Below, piece after piece: positions 57,325 to 64,000 of a DNA stretch of 64,000 nucleotides. The notes below the pieces were generated by a model that saw only the letters and a list, made by a program, of their open reading frames with translations, ran no database searches and was not told the origin of the DNA. Position 1 is the stretch's first letter, and every line of letters starts with the position of its first letter. Source of the stretch: Methylomonas methanica MC09 (GTDB taxonomy: Bacteria; Pseudomonadota; Gammaproteobacteria; Methylococcales; Methylomonadaceae); the NCBI RefSeq assembly GCF_000214665.1, contig NC_015572.1, forward strand, positions 3,968,001 to 4,032,000. The letters run 5' to 3'. Made by a program: the position numbers and the translations under genes.

Positions 57325-57864
57325 ATGGCTGATTTTTACATTGCTGAAATCAGGCCCTTCGCGGGCATGACGAATCGAGTTCCCGCCGGCTGGCATCTAT
57401 GCGACGGAACCCTGCTGCCGATTTCCGGTTACGAAACCCTGTATTCGCTAATCGGCATCGCTTTCGGCGGCGACGGCATAACCAACTTTGCCCTGCCGGA
57501 CTTAAGGGGCAGATTGCCTCTCGGATCGGGCCGGGGCGCCGAACTGGTTGGCAACTATGCCTACGCATCTCACGGCGGTACCGAAACGGTGACGCTGACA
57601 TCCGTCCAGACGCCGGCCCACACACACGCCTTTCAGGTAAGCACCGCGGCGGCAACCAGCAACGCACCCGCTAATAACCGGTTTGCCGATCCGGCCCCGA
57701 ACAGTTTTTATGCCACTACGAAAACACAGGGCTCCCAAGACCAAGTACTCGGCGCCGACACCGTCTCGACCGCCGGCGCGGGGCAAGCCCACCCGAACTG
57801 CATGCCTACGTTGGCGATCAACTACATGATTGCCCTAGTGGGCATTTACCCTCAAAGACCCTAG
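57325..57864 (+). CDS. Tail-collar domain protein 2 (MdpB-like)
   Basis: 179 aa from the ATG at 57325, preceded by CTGGAGG; an earlier in-frame start inside the previous gene has no ribosome site. Same plan as its neighbours: FYIAEIRPFAG, GWHLCDGTLLPISGYETLYS, GDGITNFALPDLRGRLPLGS, PAHTHAFQVS, and MPTLAINYMIALVGIYPQRP. Only 22 bp separate it from gene 1. Confidence 0.9.
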   Translation: MADFYIAEIRPFAGMTNRVPAGWHLCDGTLLPISGYETLYSLIGIAFGGDGITNFALPDLRGRLPLGSGRGAELVGNYAYASHGGTETVTLTSVQTPAHTHAFQVSTAAATSNAPANNRFADPAPNSFYATTKTQGSQDQVLGADTVSTAGAGQAHPNCMPTLAINYMIALVGIYPQRP

Positions 57865-57876
57865 GAGGAAACCGAT

Positions 57877-58440
57877 ATGTCAGATCCTTATATTGGCGAG
57901 ATTCGCCCTTTCGCGTTCGGTTATTACCCCGGGGACGACAACTGGCTGCCGTGCGATGGCGCTACCGTAAGCATCCAGCAGTATCAGGCGTTGTTCGCGG
58001 TGATCGGCACGCTTTACGGCGGCAATGGCAGCAGTACCTTCCGCTTACCCAATTTGCCGGGTCTGGCCATGCTGGGAACAGGCCAAGGACCGGGGTTGCA
58101 AAACCACACCCTTGGGCAACAAAGCGGCCAGACCTACGTAACACTCAATGAAAATCAGATGCCGCCGCACAATCACACCGTTACCGGCATCAACGCAAAA
58201 ACTGCCGACACATATTCGGCACCTAACAACGTTTCTCGTCTCAGCCGGTATTTTTCATCCGGGACGGTAAATTTCGCTTACACCGATCAAGCGCTGACCG
58301 CAGGCGCATCGCTGTCCGAGGATACGTTCACCCCGTATACCGGCGGCGGCACCGACGCCCAGCCGCATGACAACCGGCAACCCTGGCTGGCGTTTACTTA
58401 CGCCATTGCCTGCAACGGCATTTTTCCGGTACCCGAATAA
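57877..58440 (+). CDS. Tail-collar domain protein 3 (MdpB-like)
   Basis: 187 aa, ribosome site AGGAGG. YIGEIRPFAFGYYPGDDNWL, PCDGATVSIQQYQALFAVIG, GGNGSSTFRLPNLPGLAMLG, MPPHNHTVTG and RQPWLAFTYAIACNGIFPVP. Last gene of the trio; an intrinsic terminator follows. It converges on the precursor-like gene of the opposite strand. Confidence 0.9.
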   Translation: MSDPYIGEIRPFAFGYYPGDDNWLPCDGATVSIQQYQALFAVIGTLYGGNGSSTFRLPNLPGLAMLGTGQGPGLQNHTLGQQSGQTYVTLNENQMPPHNHTVTGINAKTADTYSAPNNVSRLSRYFSSGTVNFAYTDQALTAGASLSEDTFTPYTGGGTDAQPHDNRQPWLAFTYAIACNGIFPVPE

Positions 58441-58453
58441 GCCTGCTAATGTC

Positions 58454-58488
58454 CCGGGGCCGGCCAAGGAAGGAAACGCCCCGGTTTT
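58454..58488 (+). terminator. Intrinsic terminator of the tail-collar operon
   Basis: CCGGGGC (58454-58460) pairs with GCCCCGG (58478-58484) around a 17-nt loop, followed by TTTT, 13 bp after the third collar gene's stop. It also lies just past the end of the convergent precursor-like gene. Confidence 0.65.
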
Positions 58489-58509
58489 ATCGCCATTCCG
58501 CAACCCTAT

Positions 58510-58677
58510 TTACGACAAGGTGGATGACCCTAAGCCATCGCTACCGGGGGTTCCTCCGTTCTCGGTCAAGCCCGCAATCGACTCGGAAGTAAGTTGCGGC
58601 GCAAACCAGGCTTTCTTTTCCGGCTGGCCGGTTTCGCCGCCATGCGGTTCCGGGTTACGGTCGTTGTCTATGCTCAT
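58510..58677 (-). CDS. Candidate lasso-like RiPP precursor peptide, 55 aa
   Basis: I translated this frame from the raw sequence: ATG at 58675-58677 with AGGAG 6 bp upstream, TAA at 58510-58512. Residues 1-20 are polar (MSIDNDRNPEPHGGETGQPE). Residues 21-29, KKAWFAPQL, contain W24-x-x-P27-x-L29, matching the YxxPxL leader motif that B1/PqqD proteins bind in lasso precursors, with Trp for Tyr. Then comes SESIAGLTENGG (31-42), and a tail rich in Gly, Thr, Pro, Ser and one Asp (D47) ending STLS. T38 could be the leader Thr at -2. Cores starting at N40 or G41 would put D47 at ring position 8 or 7. The last residue is Ser, as in kinase-tailored lasso peptides. It is 65 bp downstream of the cyclase-like gene on the same strand. 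Confidence 0.75.
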   Translation of the reverse strand: MSIDNDRNPEPHGGETGQPEKKAWFAPQLTSESIAGLTENGGTPGSDGLGSSTLS

Positions 58678-58742
58678 GACGCACTCCTATTCGAATTGAT
58701 GGGCACAATCTAGCATGAATGCTCAGCTAAACAAACATCGGC

Positions 58743-60668
58743 TTATAGGTTTCCGGCGTCGGCCCAGCGCAGGAAATATCCGACATGCAACGCGCGCGGC
58801 AGCATCTGGGTAATTTCGGTCACGTCGCGCCAATCGCGGACAATGGCCGCCAAGCGCGCCAAATCCAGCATATAATCCGCGGCGGGTATCTGTTTAAGAC
58901 TGTCTATTTCAGCCGCCAGTTTAGGACGCAGCGCAGCCATCCGCAGCATGATTTCCGGGTTCTGACTACCGATAAGACGATTTTCCAACACGCTGGCAGG
59001 TAAGCGCCCCGCCATGGCCCGGCGCGGCAGGCGGCGAAATTCGCCGTTGCAAAGGAACTGCGCGTCCGGTAACGACAGACAGAACTCCAATAAACGCACG
59101 TCCAGCAGCGGCGTACGGGTTTCGATGCCGGAAAGCGCGCGCAGCGCGGTGAATATGTCGCGTCCGTGTTCCAATCCGCGCAACAAGTGTAAACGCGCCG
59201 CCAGCGCGTCATCAGGCCCGATCAGAGCGGGATGATGCCCGGCCTGGCGGCAGCGCTCCGCCAAACCGATATCGCGGGCAAAATCCGGGCGGATAGCGCT
59301 AAAGCCCGACCACAATTCGCTTCCGCCGTTTCCGAGCGATCGGCGCCATTTTGTCAGCGCAACCGGTTCGAGCGGTCTCAGCACTTCTCTGCGTAATATC
59401 GCCAGCCAATCGAAGCCGTAAGGCCGGGTTCGGCCGCCCAAGCGAAGCTCGCGAGCCAAGCGCAGCCAACGTCCGCTACGGAACAGCGTATTAAGCGTGC
59501 GCAAGCCGTCGTAGCTCCAGGCCGGATTACCGCCTTCGCCGGTCAGCATAACGCGGATACCCTCTGCCTTAATCTGATCGTAGCCCGGTAACAGCCAGCC
59601 GATATTGGTAATGTTTCGGGCGGGAAGCCCCCCCGCCGCAAAAAATAATGTCGGGTCGGTTTCTACCCAGTGAGGCTGATCCGAACTGGCCAGCATGGTG
59701 TCCATATTAGGGTACATGGCTTTTATGGCGGCAACATAGGGGCGTTCGTCGTTATACCAGCTGGTACGCGGTTCCGGCAGGACCAATCCCTCGGGCGGCA
59801 CGGATGTGACGGTGACTAATTTACAGGGTGCCAACAGCTCGGCCGCCGTCGCGGCTACGGACGAGGAGTCCAGCCCTCCGCTCATTGTCGAGGCAACGCC
59901 ATCCTTAGCCCGCAAGCGACGGGCCACCGCCTGCCGCAGATGCTCGTACGCCGCCTCCGCGTAATCCGCGTCTGATGGCAAGCGCAGCCGAGCTTTGGGC
60001 TCGGGCGTCCAATAGCGTTCAAATCTCAGGCTGTCGGCGGTGAAATGCGCGGCGGTCGCCGCCGGTACCCGGCGCACGTCCCGATAAAACGTCTCCACCG
60101 GATGTCTGATGTTAAGAATCAGAAAATCGGCCATGCCGAGTTCGTCCAGCTGTCTCGGCACACCGGGCAACGCCAGCAATGCCCTATAGCTGGTGGCAAA
60201 CGCAACGAAACCTCGCCCCTGGTGGTAATACAACGTGCGCCGGCCCAGTTGGTCGCGCGCCAATATCAACGTGCGCTTCGGCGCGTCCCACAACGCCAGC
60301 GCGAAATCGCCAATCAGGCGGGGCAATGCCGCCGCACCCCATTTCTCCAGTGCAGTAAATAACAACTGTCCGTCCGCCACCGCTTCGCCGCTCAACGATA
60401 TACCCAGAGCCGAAGCGATTTCATCGCGGTTGTCGAGGCGGCCGTCATAAACAAAAGCCGACCTGCTATCCCCGCTCGTCCAGGGCTGACGCTCGAAACA
60501 GTCTTCATGGGTAATATGACGTTGACAGACCAACAGAGCTACACCCTTCTCGATCCAACGAACCGCACCCTCTACATCCGGCTCGGCCATGCGGCCGGCC
60601 GCGGCATCCAAGTCCGCCGACTGAAGCGGCGCACCGGAAAACCGCACAATACCGGCAATAACGCTCAT
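58743..60668 (-). CDS. Asparagine-synthetase-like lasso cyclase (C protein)
   Basis: 641 aa. N-terminal glutaminase-fold domain (about 1-200) and C-terminal ATP-pyrophosphatase domain with the AMP loop TMSGGLDSSSVA near residue 263 and later GEGGNPAWSYDG. True glutamine-dependent enzymes need Cys at position 2; here the start is MSVIAGIV, so Ser replaces it and ammonia cannot come from glutamine. That loss is typical of lasso cyclases, which use ATP to join the core N-terminus to an Asp/Glu side chain. Its start overlaps the methyltransferase stop by 4 bp. The candidate precursor follows downstream. Confidence 0.83.
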   Translation of the reverse strand: MSVIAGIVRFSGAPLQSADLDAAAGRMAEPDVEGAVRWIEKGVALLVCQRHITHEDCFERQPWTSGDSRSAFVYDGRLDNRDEIASALGISLSGEAVADGQLLFTALEKWGAAALPRLIGDFALALWDAPKRTLILARDQLGRRTLYYHQGRGFVAFATSYRALLALPGVPRQLDELGMADFLILNIRHPVETFYRDVRRVPAATAAHFTADSLRFERYWTPEPKARLRLPSDADYAEAAYEHLRQAVARRLRAKDGVASTMSGGLDSSSVAATAAELLAPCKLVTVTSVPPEGLVLPEPRTSWYNDERPYVAAIKAMYPNMDTMLASSDQPHWVETDPTLFFAAGGLPARNITNIGWLLPGYDQIKAEGIRVMLTGEGGNPAWSYDGLRTLNTLFRSGRWLRLARELRLGGRTRPYGFDWLAILRREVLRPLEPVALTKWRRSLGNGGSELWSGFSAIRPDFARDIGLAERCRQAGHHPALIGPDDALAARLHLLRGLEHGRDIFTALRALSGIETRTPLLDVRLLEFCLSLPDAQFLCNGEFRRLPRRAMAGRLPASVLENRLIGSQNPEIMLRMAALRPKLAAEIDSLKQIPAADYMLDLARLAAIVRDWRDVTEITQMLPRALHVGYFLRWADAGNL

Positions 60669-61558
60669 AATCGTGCCTTTTTGCGAAACACGGCGTCGTT
60701 ATACAATCCGTTCTCCAGCTTACAATTATCGCGGCCGAATAACGGTGTATCGGCACGCTGTAGCGCTTGGTCAATCCGATAAACAACGTCGAAGACTTTG
60801 GCTGTGGCGGCGTCGGAAAAACGGAAATTACTACCCAAAATCACCAACAAACCGCCTGGCTTCAGACAGTGGCACAGCCCATTCACGATGTGTTCAAAGT
60901 CTGTAAAACGAATCAAATGGTCGCAGCGTTCGGCCCGGTTTGCGGTAAGATCGCCGTGGCGCAACACCGACAGACACAACACCGCGTCGTAGCTATCGGC
61001 CACTTGGTCCCATGGCGTCGCGGCGCGCGCAAAACGGATACGTCCGTCGCCGCTACGGCGCAGTTTCTTCCGGCAAACATCGATACTGCGCGGGTTAATA
61101 TCGATTCCGACTATTTCCGCTTGCGGGAAATAATCGCGCAGGCTGAAGACTTCTTCCCCCGTCGAACAGCCATAGGACAGAATTCGCCTTGCGGTGCCGT
61201 CTGAAAGTTGCTCGCGAATAAAGGCAAAGACCCGCGAATGTCGGTCGAACACCGTGCATCCGTAGGGTTGAAACAAATGCTCGGGGCGCGCACGCGCAAG
61301 CCGCCATTCGCTACGGTACGCCGGATCGCCAAGAATACGGCAGAGGCGAGCCAGCCGCGCGACTCCTGGAACCTTACGGAGCGCGGTTTTCAAGGATCTT
61401 AGGGCAATAATCAAATGCGGCACTGGGCGTAGGGTCCCATGGAAATGGGTAAAATGGTAACATAGCCATTCGTTAGCCCGACCGTCGATATTGTCGGCAT
61501 TCCGTTCGAACCGCGCTTGTTCAGCCGAGAGAAACCCGCCCCGACTCAAAACACGCAT
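60665..61558 (-). CDS. SAM-dependent methyltransferase (CheR-like/class I), start uncertain
   Basis: Up to 297 aa. The core begins ILSYGCSTGEEVFSLRDYFP (motif I, GCSTGEE as in CheR-type enzymes), then AEIVGIDINPRSI (motif II), FDEVAD-like YDAVLCLSVLRHG (motif IV), and LKPGGLLVILGS (motif V-VI). The first about 50 codons look unlike a protein and overlap the divergent GNAT start by 2 bp, so the real start may be a GTG/TTG near 61430-61420 within RPVPHLIIALRSLKTAL. It is coupled to the cyclase gene, so the peptide is a possible substrate. Confidence 0.8.
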   Translation of the reverse strand: MRVLSRGGFLSAEQARFERNADNIDGRANEWLCYHFTHFHGTLRPVPHLIIALRSLKTALRKVPGVARLARLCRILGDPAYRSEWRLARARPEHLFQPYGCTVFDRHSRVFAFIREQLSDGTARRILSYGCSTGEEVFSLRDYFPQAEIVGIDINPRSIDVCRKKLRRSGDGRIRFARAATPWDQVADSYDAVLCLSVLRHGDLTANRAERCDHLIRFTDFEHIVNGLCHCLKPGGLLVILGSNFRFSDAATAKVFDVVYRIDQALQRADTPLFGRDNCKLENGLYNDAVFRKKARL

Positions 61559-62054
61559 GCATCCGCCCGATCCGCAATTGTATATACGCCCGGAAACCGC
61601 AAATGACAGCGATTTTCTGCTTCGCCTCCATCGTTCGACACGGGAGGATTTATTGCTGACCGGTTTGCCGGATCAAATGCTGGAACCATTACTCGCCATG
61701 CAATGCCATGCCCAACAGAGCGGTTACCGCCAACGCTTTCCGGATGCCGCGTTCTCTGTCATTGAGAAACACGGTACAGCTATCGGGCAGCTGATAGTAC
61801 ATAGAGGCGGCGCGGGCATTCGGCTGGTGTATCTGGCCTTGTTACCCCAGCATAGAAGACGCGGATACGGGCGTAGCGTGCTGCGGGCATTGCAAGAAGA
61901 AGCAGCCGTTAAGTGTATACCCGCAAGACTTTCGGTTTCGCTACAAAACATCGCGGCGCAACGGCTTTACGCCTTGTTGGGATGGTCCGTGATCGGTAAC
62001 GATGGCGCCAGCCTGGAGATGATCTGGCTTAAACCGGACGTAACAGATTGGTAG
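61557..62054 (+). CDS. GNAT family N-acetyltransferase
   Basis: 165 aa from the ATG at 61557. GNAT core: LYIRPETANDSDFLLRLHRS, VHRGGAGIRLVYLALLPQHR, and the acetyl-CoA loop RRRGYGRSVLRALQEEA. Then LSVSLQNIAAQRLYALLGWS. GNATs of this kind commonly sit beside tail-collar genes in proteobacteria, in my recollection. The start overlaps the annotated methyltransferase start on the other strand. The 3' end runs into a displaced Rhs fragment on the minus strand. Confidence 0.88.
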   Translation: MHPPDPQLYIRPETANDSDFLLRLHRSTREDLLLTGLPDQMLEPLLAMQCHAQQSGYRQRFPDAAFSVIEKHGTAIGQLIVHRGGAGIRLVYLALLPQHRRRGYGRSVLRALQEEAAVKCIPARLSVSLQNIAAQRLYALLGWSVIGNDGASLEMIWLKPDVTDW

Positions 62055-62209
62055 TCGGCCAGGGTTTGGCCGTTGGCGATGTGTTTGACGCCTTTGAGCC
62101 GGTTGGCGTTGTCCAGGCCGTAGCCGATGGTGCCGCCGTTGAATGCGTCGGTCCGTTCCAGGCGGCTGGCGGCGTCGTAGTGGTATTGCATCTGGAAGCC
62201 GTGGAGGGC
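62048..62209 (-). pseudogene. Displaced Rhs/YD-repeat fragment
   Basis: About 54 codons of YD-repeat sequence: ALHGFQMQYHYDAASRLERT, then IGYGLDNANRLKGVKHIANG and QTLADYQ. After that the frame simply runs through the antisense of the GNAT gene. It begins 20 bp after the immunity gene and is a leftover of an older Rhs core, as is usual where toxin tips have been exchanged. Confidence 0.8.
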
Positions 62210-62229
62210 CCGGTGCGTACCCTACCGGG

Positions 62230-63042
62230 CTACGGGCTAATTGGGTTTATACACGGCACATAGCTCACGCCTTTTAGATTGGCGCTCTGGGCTTTGGCGT
62301 AGAGTTCTTGGGAAATAATCACCATTCTCCAAGCGCTGGCGCCGCTGCCAAAATACTGGTTAGACCTGAACATTGCCGCATTCGTAGCAGCAGGGGCAGG
62401 CATAAAGCGTCCGGTGAGGGGCAAATATTTCGACCGCCCGCAAACGTCGCAGGTCTCGACCCGCGCATCATCCAAATCATGAAGTTCCACTTGCTCCGTC
62501 AGCTCAAGTTGCACCACGGAATCCAACTCCCTGCCGCTCTTATCCAGCACAACCGGTCGGCAGCCGATGCCGAACGGTTCGAAGTCTTCTTGCCAAATCT
62601 CGGATTTAACAAAATATTCGTCAAAAATCCAATTCAATTGAAGGATGTTTTTTTGTCCCCAAACCGGCGATTTCTTAAAGCGGAATGGCGCTTTCTGGCG
62701 CTTTCCAATACCGCACTTTGGGCAATACTCATCAAGATTGTAAGTTAGTTCTCGATATTCATTGGTATCCGACGGCTCCGGATAGCCGTGATGCCAATTT
62801 GGTGTAATCTTCAGATATTTAGCCGCATTGAATTCTTTTTTTGAAAATTCGGCTATCAAGGTATGGCCGCATTGAACTAGGTCAAACGGCTTTAACAGCT
62901 CGCTTAGCTCGGGCCATTTTGGATGGTTCTCCGCAATTTTGCAGACGCAAATAAAACCGTCTTTGAATGGGATACCCAACTCGGTAATGATTGTCTTGAT
63001 TTTGCTATCGTAGCGAAAGGTAATTCGGTGAATTATTTTCAT
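62230..63042 (-). CDS. Double-CXXCG motif protein, probable immunity protein of the Rhs toxin
   Basis: 270 aa, cytosolic. Two zinc-ribbon-like motifs, DEYCPKCGIGKRQ (about 107-119) and VETCDVCGRSKYL (about 195-207), spaced as in the double-CXXCG family found as immunity partners of Myxococcus SitA-type and Rhs-type toxins. It follows the toxin gene on the same strand, 43 bp after the original end of its reading frame, the usual immunity position. The AT content is higher than in its neighbours, common for tip/immunity cassettes. Confidence 0.75.
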   Translation of the reverse strand: MKIIHRITFRYDSKIKTIITELGIPFKDGFICVCKIAENHPKWPELSELLKPFDLVQCGHTLIAEFSKKEFNAAKYLKITPNWHHGYPEPSDTNEYRELTYNLDEYCPKCGIGKRQKAPFRFKKSPVWGQKNILQLNWIFDEYFVKSEIWQEDFEPFGIGCRPVVLDKSGRELDSVVQLELTEQVELHDLDDARVETCDVCGRSKYLPLTGRFMPAPAATNAAMFRSNQYFGSGASAWRMVIISQELYAKAQSANLKGVSYVPCINPISP

Positions 63043-63084
63043 CTTGTGTCAGTCTTTATGCTTCGTTCGGACGGAAGTTAGTCT

Positions 63085-63264
63085 TCATTTTCCGCCTGTA
63101 TATGATGTATAGCCACCACTGGCCGCATTCGCGGAACCTGCGGCGCCGGCAAGGCCTAATGCACTGAGGATTGCCGGACTGCTCTCATAAATCTTTGCGG
63201 CTGCTTTTAATACTGTTTCAGCAGTGGCGCTCTCAGTTCCGGCCCCATACCCAATTTCACTGCG
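63085..63264 (-). pseudogene. Severed C-terminal tail of the Rhs toxin domain
   Basis: In the same frame, just past the TGA at 63265-63267, 59 sense codons continue to a TGA at 63085: RSEIGYGAGTESATAETVLK, AAAKIYESSPAILSALGL, then a Gly/Ala-rich end. Relatives of this toxin read NAWR.EI.YG here, so the stop most likely arose from TGG (Trp). The tail would be translated only on stop readthrough. Confidence 0.75.
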
Positions 63265-64000
63265 TCAGGCATTGGTAATCGCCTGATGCTCAGCTTTGGG
63301 TAGTGCAACAGAAAGCATTTCTCTAGCCTTAACGCCTAAAACATCTGCAAAACGCTTCTCAATCAGATGATGCGCTTCGAGCTCCATTCCTTTAATGGCG
63401 GGGCGCAGCTTACTATAGGCTTGAATACCGAACTGAGTTATTCGAGCTGCCGCGAGGGCGCAAGCTGGTGTTGCCGGGCCACATAATCCCAACGGATCCA
63501 CCGCCATAATCGGATTCCCCCCGAGATAGGCATACAGGTTAAGCCCTCCCTCAAACCCGATCGGGTCCTCGCTGATGAACCTACCGGTATCCGCATCATA
63601 GTACCTGGCCAGCATGTAGTACAAGTTGTTGCCTTCGGCTTGGATGCCCACTTGCCCGGCGTATTGGAACGGCTGCGGGATGGCTTCGGTTTTGGCCATC
63701 AGTTTGCCGTAGGGGTCGTAGGCGTAAGTGTTTACGGTGTGCTGGCTTTGATCGGTTATCGCCACGGTATGGCCGGTGCCGTCGAAGTGGTAGACGTAAA
63801 GCTGGCCGGTTTGAGCGTCGACCATCGCGGTCAGGCCTTGGCCGTAGATGTAGTACCGGGTGATGGTGTTGTTTTGGTCGGCTTCGGCCAGCAGGTTGCC
63901 GGCGGCGTCGTAGATGTATTTTGTTGTTTGGCCGTTTCTTGTCGCCTTGATGCGATTGCCGACGCCGTCGTAGACATACGTGCTGTTGCCTTGGCTGATC
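63265..64000 (-). CDS. Rhs-family polymorphic toxin, C-terminal part with nonsense-truncated tip (5' end outside the window)
   Basis: The frame enters from the right edge with YD repeats (YVYDGVGNRIKATRNGQTTK, YIYDAAGNLLAEADQNNT), followed by the Rhs core end RYYDADTGRFISEDPIGFEG, then GLNLYAYLGGNP and DPLG. The variable tip starts after DPLG and contains ELEAHHLIEKRFADVLGVKA and LPKAEHQAITNA, a His-rich nuclease-like motif of a type seen in many Rhs tips (fold not proven). A TGA then ends the frame before the conserved WR..I.YG segment. The toxin is probably inactive. Confidence 0.87.
   Translation of the reverse strand, partial: ISQGNSTYVYDGVGNRIKATRNGQTTKYIYDAAGNLLAEADQNNTITRYYIYGQGLTAMVDAQTGQLYVYHFDGTGHTVAITDQSQHTVNTYAYDPYGKLMAKTEAIPQPFQYAGQVGIQAEGNNLYYMLARYYDADTGRFISEDPIGFEGGLNLYAYLGGNPIMAVDPLGLCGPATPACALAAARITQFGIQAYSKLRPAIKGMELEAHHLIEKRFADVLGVKAREMLSVALPKAEHQAITNA

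Noticed and set aside
56763..58440. Prophage or contractile tail locus, because of the collar domains
   Set aside because: No other structural, lysis, integration or phage regulatory gene occurs within the window, and the short MdpB-type proteins are common outside phages.
63265..63267. TGA read as Trp (also seen in the hsdR relic), suggesting a recoded genetic code
   Set aside because: Both cases are in decaying accessory genes, and intact genes across the window use TGG for Trp and TGA as a normal stop. Mutation is sufficient.
1..64000. CRISPR arrays, tRNA, rRNA or riboswitches
   Set aside because: No regularly spaced direct repeats, no cloverleaf with CCA-type end, no conserved rRNA segment and no recognisable aptamer was seen by eye; a covariance-model scan (Infernal/tRNAscan) would be decisive.

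Overview
The window reads as chromosomal DNA of a gammaproteobacterium, most likely a Methylomonas-type methanotroph or a close relative. That is an inference from protein style: a secreted di-heme peroxidase, SmbP, YfdX proteins, REP elements with a RAYT, and dense small periplasmic stress genes. No rRNA, tRNA or CRISPR array was seen.

Layout. (1) 1-5.9 kb: di-heme cytochrome c peroxidase (cut by the window edge), the His-rich metal-binding protein SmbP, a sigma-54-type two-component system, a YfdX lipoprotein and a secreted cupin. (2) 6-25 kb: envelope, ion and stress genes. These are an iron-permease-like protein, TVP38, DUF3124, a P3A-type H+-ATPase, a second YfdX protein, a ClC exchanger, an orphan MlaC, SulP, a double alpha/beta-hydrolase, an ABC-2 exporter and a VapBC-like pair. 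Three good -24/-12 sigma-54 promoter matches lie between 14 and 18 kb and may form a regulon with the two-component system. (3) 25.5-34 kb: an OafA-type acyltransferase, a wrecked RAYT transposase with REP repeats, a complete group II intron inserted at a REP hairpin, then a FucP-type transporter and a GH3 beta-glucosidase. (4) 34-41.3 kb: an unusual two-gene unit of a 1734-aa beta-rich protein and a 679-aa protein with LanM-dehydratase-like kinase-fold motifs. (5) 41.5-45.6 kb: a collapsed type I restriction locus (hsdR with its centre deleted, an hsdS tail cut by IS630) that still carries an intact PIN(DUF4411)/ImmA-XRE pair.

(6) 45.7-62 kb: an exopolysaccharide module (initiating glycosyltransferase, WecG-type and GT4-type transferases, O-antigen-ligase-like protein) interleaved with a lasso-peptide-like RiPP locus. 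I read out of the raw sequence a previously uncalled 55-residue precursor-like peptide at 58510-58677 (minus). It has a WxxPxL leader motif, a Gly/Thr/Pro/Ser/Asp-rich tail and a C-terminal Ser. It lies directly downstream of an asparagine-synthetase-like cyclase that lacks the glutaminase Cys. The same locus holds a PqqD-type leader-binding protein, an HPr-kinase-like tailoring kinase, a sulfotransferase, a nucleotidyltransferase, a methyltransferase and a GNAT. A B2 leader-peptidase homologue is present but has lost its catalytic core by an in-frame deletion. Three tandem tail-collar proteins sit inside the locus with no other phage gene. The system is either decaying or has changed its maturation route.

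(7) 62-64 kb: the C-terminal end of an Rhs polymorphic toxin whose toxin tip carries a TGA nonsense codon, its likely double-CXXCG immunity protein, and a displaced Rhs fragment.

Internal deletions or nonsense lesions in hsdR, B2, the RAYT and the Rhs tip show that the accessory part of this window is actively eroding.
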